A stretch of 64,000 nt of DNA from Sympetrum striolatum (Eukaryota; Arthropoda; Insecta; Odonata; Libellulidae), in contig OX388344.1 of NCBI GenBank assembly GCA_947579665.1, positions 13,758,346 to 13,822,345 on the forward strand. The letters are read 5' to 3'. The notes beneath the pieces are model-generated. The model was given only the letters and a program-made list of their open reading frames with translations. It was not told the DNA's origin and made no database searches. Every line of letters starts with the position of its first letter. Within the stretch, counting starts at the first letter, position 1. This document shows positions 59,701 through 64,000 of the stretch, in pieces. The position numbers and the translations under genes were made by a program.

Positions 59701-62700
59701 GCCGTGCTTCGCATATAAAATTGGAGAACTAAGATTTACAGAGACACGAAGTCTTTTCTGCAGTTCAATTAATTGTTAATAATCGCAATTTTACGGAAAG
59801 GAATGTTTTGTAATAAAATGCCCAATAATTGTTACTCAAGTTAATAAATAGAACACAACAAGGCTTAGATCTTCAGCTAAGGGCGGATGCAAGTTTGATG
59901 GAAGAGTATCAGAGATAACACCTTCGGCAGGGATAAGGCAAGACTTACCGAGAGTAATTTTCGAAAAATTTATAAGCAGAGACTTAGGTGATGAGACACG
60001 CTACGCCATATATCTCGGTGAATATGATTTTTCGAAGCAAGACGTGAAAGATATTTCGCGATATTATAGCCTAAACATACGGCTAGTTTGTCTCTTTTTC
60101 CAGATCGTATAAAGCATAGGAATCGTACGGTACATTAGAGAGTTCCTGATTTTCACACTACCAGACGCCAAATGCTACGCTTAAAGGAAACAAATGTAAA
60201 TAATGATTAACTTAAAAGGCATAATACAAGTATGAAAAGTATACGAAACTAAATATTCATATTTTCAAACGGTTCGGTTTACTAACTTCGATAATACAAT
60301 ATCTTAGTAATCACCTTCCAATAAAACATCAGGCATATTAAGCAAGGGAACCGACACCAATTCACTATACTTTGTGACAGCTCTTCCTCGTCACTAAACA
60401 GAAGAGAGACCGGGGCATTCTTTGTAGAATCCTGGCTCCTGAGGGGCAAACAGGTGACAGAGCATCTCATCGAAGGGCCCTCCACGTACTAATGCGATTT
60501 CTGGGAAGAAAGGCGTCATCCTTTGGAAGGCATTCCTAGGAAACGGACGAAAACCAGTGCCAATATCCACATTTAGAATGCGCCTCACAACTCAGTTGAT
60601 GCTTCTCACTGCCTCTCTACACTTTCCCTTTTTCAACCGAATACATGCACCCCAGGGAAATACATAAATCCTCCCTCACTTTATAAACTTCTCAGCGAAC
60701 GACTTGGATTCTACGAAATAATATTCCAAGTCAACGCATTTCATCGTCCCAAATCTGTGGAACCTTTAACTTTTTGCATCCCCTATAACGGATTTATGTC
60801 ATATTTTTCGCTTCTCGTCGATTGTTTGGTGAGAAGAAGAGTCTCTGAATACTAAGCGTCCAGGCTCCCTTCTTATATTGAGTGTCAGTATGGTATACGT
60901 TTATACTATAATTACTACATTTATGGTTTAAATTTTAATAACTCTTTATGTATTCTTCTGAAGATCCCTCCGTTAATTTCGCTGCTCTGGATTTTCAATA
61001 TCTTACGAAGGACTTCAAATGATTCCATCATTCTGTCAGCAGTTTAACGGAACGGCAGATCGGACAAGCACGATTCGTTCCTACTTTGTACGGAATCTTT
61101 TCCATTATCGTGTAATGGAACATTTTCCATTTGATAAGTCTTCCAGTACAGAAAGAGGTAAACTGTACCTTTCATTCAACTTTATCTCAGTTGTTTATGA
61201 CCTTATAACCCAATGAGGAAAACGCATAAAACGATCCTCACATTCGCTTCATTCTTATCATAAATCTTATTCGTAGTTTAGGGAGAACGTTGAAATTTGA
61301 CATTCTGAAATTCTCCACAATTACCGATTTTTATAAACAGGTATTATTTGATGAACGCACAGTAAAGTGTAGTAAACGTATTATTTCCCAAAATCGTCGC
61401 GAACCGCAAAAGACCCGGAGGTCGTACGCAGGTCTGGTACACAACGTAAAAAGAGATTAGTTTAATTTGATATTTGACAAACTGTGACTGTGATACGTAA
61501 ATGGAAAACCGGTTCTAGTCCTACGGAATAAGAAAAGAGTATTCTTTACGCTTCGCGGTAATTCAATGATCTTAAATCCATTCACAAGTGCGTGCATTTT
61601 TTTATTCAGAAGCTTCAAAAGCTCAACTCGACCGTTAACTGACGCATACATATTTCAGTTTTGCTATCTCTTCATCGCCGTAACTACATATCCATTCACA
61701 GGGCAATTACTTTAATAGCGAAAAATTAACCAGTGGGGAAAGAACTCGACCACTGTTCCGTGAAATTAACAACATCGGGAAAATTTCCCTGCGAGTGCTT
61801 GGAAAAGACGTAGGACAAGACTACGCAATAATGATTGAAACTGTACTTACATCGGCTAAAAGGAATATATATATTGAATCAATAGCAATTACATTGACAG
61901 AATTATAGATGGAATAGAAATAAAGACAGGAGAAGGATAGATCTTTTGATATTTTTCCACAACTCCTTTGGTAGACAATCCATCCACATTCAAGCGAACG
62001 TAGCTCCACGGAAAGCGAGCATTTATTTCAGTTATATTTAACTGGTCGATCTTGAAAATAATTAGTCCAAAAGTTAACTACTATTATAAAATCTAAAATA
62101 TATGCTTCATGGTAAAAAATCCAATACGTAAGCGTCTACAACTATCGAGTCATAAAATCAATCGAATGCAATTTTGAATGCGACATTTCCTATGCATTGA
62201 TCGCTGCCTCTTAATTCGTGCATTTCATTTCAAAGACCTGAAAGTATGACGACCGCAACTTTAAAATTTGCGAATACTTTCATTAAAATTGAGAAGGGAC
62301 GCGAAAAAGAGTGGCGCATTATTTAAGACGCTGCAAAACAGGAACGCGATTGCCTCATACCAAATAGATCACTAAAATATTTTCAAAAACATTGTACTCA
62401 AAACAGAATGATAGTTTCTTCAAAATCCAAAGTATTAATTTCACTTGGACAAAGGTAAACTACTACTAATATTTTCTAGAAATATACGGCTTAGTGACTA
62501 AAAATGAAATCCGAAATATATGGAATTTCAGAAAATCTTGTGGTAAACAGCATTCGATATTCTTCCATAGCTCGCCTTATTTATCGAATACGAAAACTCA
62601 ACATTGAAATCCAGTTTTTAGCTATTTTATGGTTATCAATGTCCCGATGTAATTGGTGATTCAATGACATAAATTATCACCTCTAATTCGTATTTTACGA

Positions 62701-63600
62701 ATGCGATTGTCTTCTCTTTGTCAGAGAATTCTCCAAAATAAAGACCTTAAAGAGAGAGATCGCGAGGAAGTGGCTTACCTCAAAAATAAGAAAGCTGTTT
62801 CAATTACCTGCATCTTTTTACAACAAATAATATATGAGCAAAGTAAATACTTAGAAGGGAACATAATTAAACACATTATCAGAAAAAATATTTGTACTTG
62901 CATTCACTGAATCGAAAATATGGTAAAACTACTGCTAGAATACAAAGAATCACATGATGCAAAGGACAAGTCATACTCTACATAGATTTCTCAAGTAATT
63001 TTAGAATGATAAATACAAAAAAACAATATTGGGCTACGTCAGTATTAAGGAATTTTGTACTTCAGTAATTTTGCATAAGGATTAGTGGTTATATTATCCA
63101 CATGAGTTGTTTAATGTTCATAAGTGAGCCATGATATGTTAGCGATAATGCACTTAAATTCAATATAATACGACTTAAAAAATGTGGATACTCAGCATAA
63201 CATAGGTATTCCTTCAACATACCCCAACCAGATTAGATTCTAGGACGCATCAGAGTATGTATCGTTAGTTTTTCTACGTTGCAGCCACATGTTAAAGATC
63301 GAGTTACAAGACACCGTAACATTGGGTCCATAAATAAAATCGAACCTGAGACTCGAATCATCTAAGAAAACATAAAATTATATTATCTTCCACATAAAAG
63401 GATTTAAATGACCTGCTAAAAAGACAAATCGAAAATGTGAATCAGCAATGCTTTTGTAATATTCAATCTTGGTTCTACTTTATTCTGCACGTATTAATGC
63501 GTTATGTACAATGATTTAAGAAATTAAGAATGACTTAAGAATTTAACTTTTTGGTAGGATGTATAAACTCACAGGAAAATTTTCGCCAGTAAAGCTTCTA
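56715..63600. other. AT-rich non-coding stretch
   Basis: A minus-strand frame at 60394-60588 is GC-richer and protein-like in composition (FQRMTPFFPEIALVRGGPFD) but belongs to no family I recognise. Nothing else is supported. Confidence 0.45.
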
Positions 63601-63603
63601 AGC

Positions 63604-63669
63604 AAAGAATCGTACGATTCTTTACTGCCCTCGGCAATATACGTACGCACTGACGCATAATGAGTGCGT
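63604..63669. repeat. two adjacent perfect palindromes/hairpins
   Basis: AAAGAATCGTACGATTCTTT (63604-63623) is a perfect 20-bp palindrome. Twenty-one bases on, ACGCACT (63645-63651) pairs with AGTGCGT (63663-63669). Two such structures within 66 bp, about 300 bp before the terminal promoter, are notable but of unknown role. Confidence 0.7.
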
Positions 63670-63976
63670 TATTAAACTAATACTTGCAAAAAAAATCTTT
63701 AAGCAAACGCATCTGTTCGATTATATTTAATCTATAGTCGAAAAAATATCGTAATAATTCAACTCTATCCTAAAGTTACACCGCATTGGGGTTAACTGAC
63801 CCCTTTTTCACAGCATTCCACTTACGTTCCGTAATAATGGAAAATGTGAACATATTGGATGAAGTCAGACACAGGGAGTAAGAGAGACATAATGTTAGGA
63901 CAGCCCCAAAGAGTGCCGAGTGACTCCACTGATATCAAATCCATTCGTAATTTTCAGAAACAAAAGATAACACGAT

Positions 63977-64000
63977 GGGGCGGTGGAATATAAACGCCGT
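63977..64000 (+). promoter_or_regulatory. second core promoter module at the window edge
   Basis: GGGGCGG (63977-63983) is followed directly by TGGAATATAAACGCCG, with TATAAA at 63989-63994. Order, spacing and flanks repeat those at 48836-48866, with a shorter spacer between GC box and TATA. The transcription start would lie beyond the window. Confidence 0.5.

Noticed and set aside
49320..64000. further GMC paralogue in the window
   Set aside because: No GxGxxG-type FAD motif, GMC signature or HPVGT block was found downstream of 31158 in any frame that I read.

Overview
The window looks like nuclear DNA of an insect with a large, AT-rich, repeat-laden genome. The evidence is one complete insect-type GMC oxidoreductase (glucose-dehydrogenase-like) gene with a canonical eukaryotic splice acceptor, a mariner transposon, fragments of at least three kinds of non-LTR retrotransposon, and many tRNA-derived (SINE-like) sequences. 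I cannot name the species from sequence alone.

Layout. Bases 1-912 are the 3' part of a mariner element whose transposase frame is open but has an internal deletion over the first catalytic aspartate. From 913 to about 12300 the sequence is mostly featureless, with tRNA-like heads (5.3 kb), a CpG-rich island (6.1-6.5 kb), a long hairpin (7.05 kb), polypurine tracts, an 11-bp minisatellite (9.8 kb) and a retrotransposon tail (10.9 kb). At 12.43-12.58 kb a G/C-rich block ends in a strong plus-strand splice donor and could be a non-coding first exon. Between it and 29.1 kb lies a probable intron of about 16.5 kb, littered with SINE-like units, two LINE 3' fragments and, at 27.6-28.5 kb, a regular array of six box-B-like tRNA sites spaced about 165-176 bp.

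The only convincing complete protein-coding gene is at 29296-31158 (+): a 620-residue, uninterrupted GMC oxidoreductase with a branch point, polypyrimidine tract and acceptor just upstream, and the first AATAAA at 31999. After it come a minus-strand LINE remnant (32.2-32.9 kb), a third copy of the plus-strand LINE (35.6-35.9 kb), a foldback element (39.6-39.8 kb), a composite repeat cluster (41.3-42.5 kb) and two decayed coding-like blocks (45.96-46.44 and 46.87-47.31 kb).

At 48.5-49.3 kb there is a second regulatory block: a polypurine tract, a GC box, a strong TATA box and a purine-rich putative 5' UTR with a splice donor. It is presumably the start of another plus-strand gene whose coding part is beyond the window. 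The last 24 bases (63977-64000) carry almost the same core promoter (GC box, TATA, ACGCCG). Tandem GMC paralogues are common in insects, so these may be promoters of neighbouring duplicates or alternative promoters of one gene; that is inference. The rest, 49.3-63.6 kb, shows no recognisable gene apart from one LINE tail and a few palindromes.

Nothing in the window is clearly a new biochemical system. The most unusual structures are the regular box-B array next to the GMC coding exon and the twin promoter modules.
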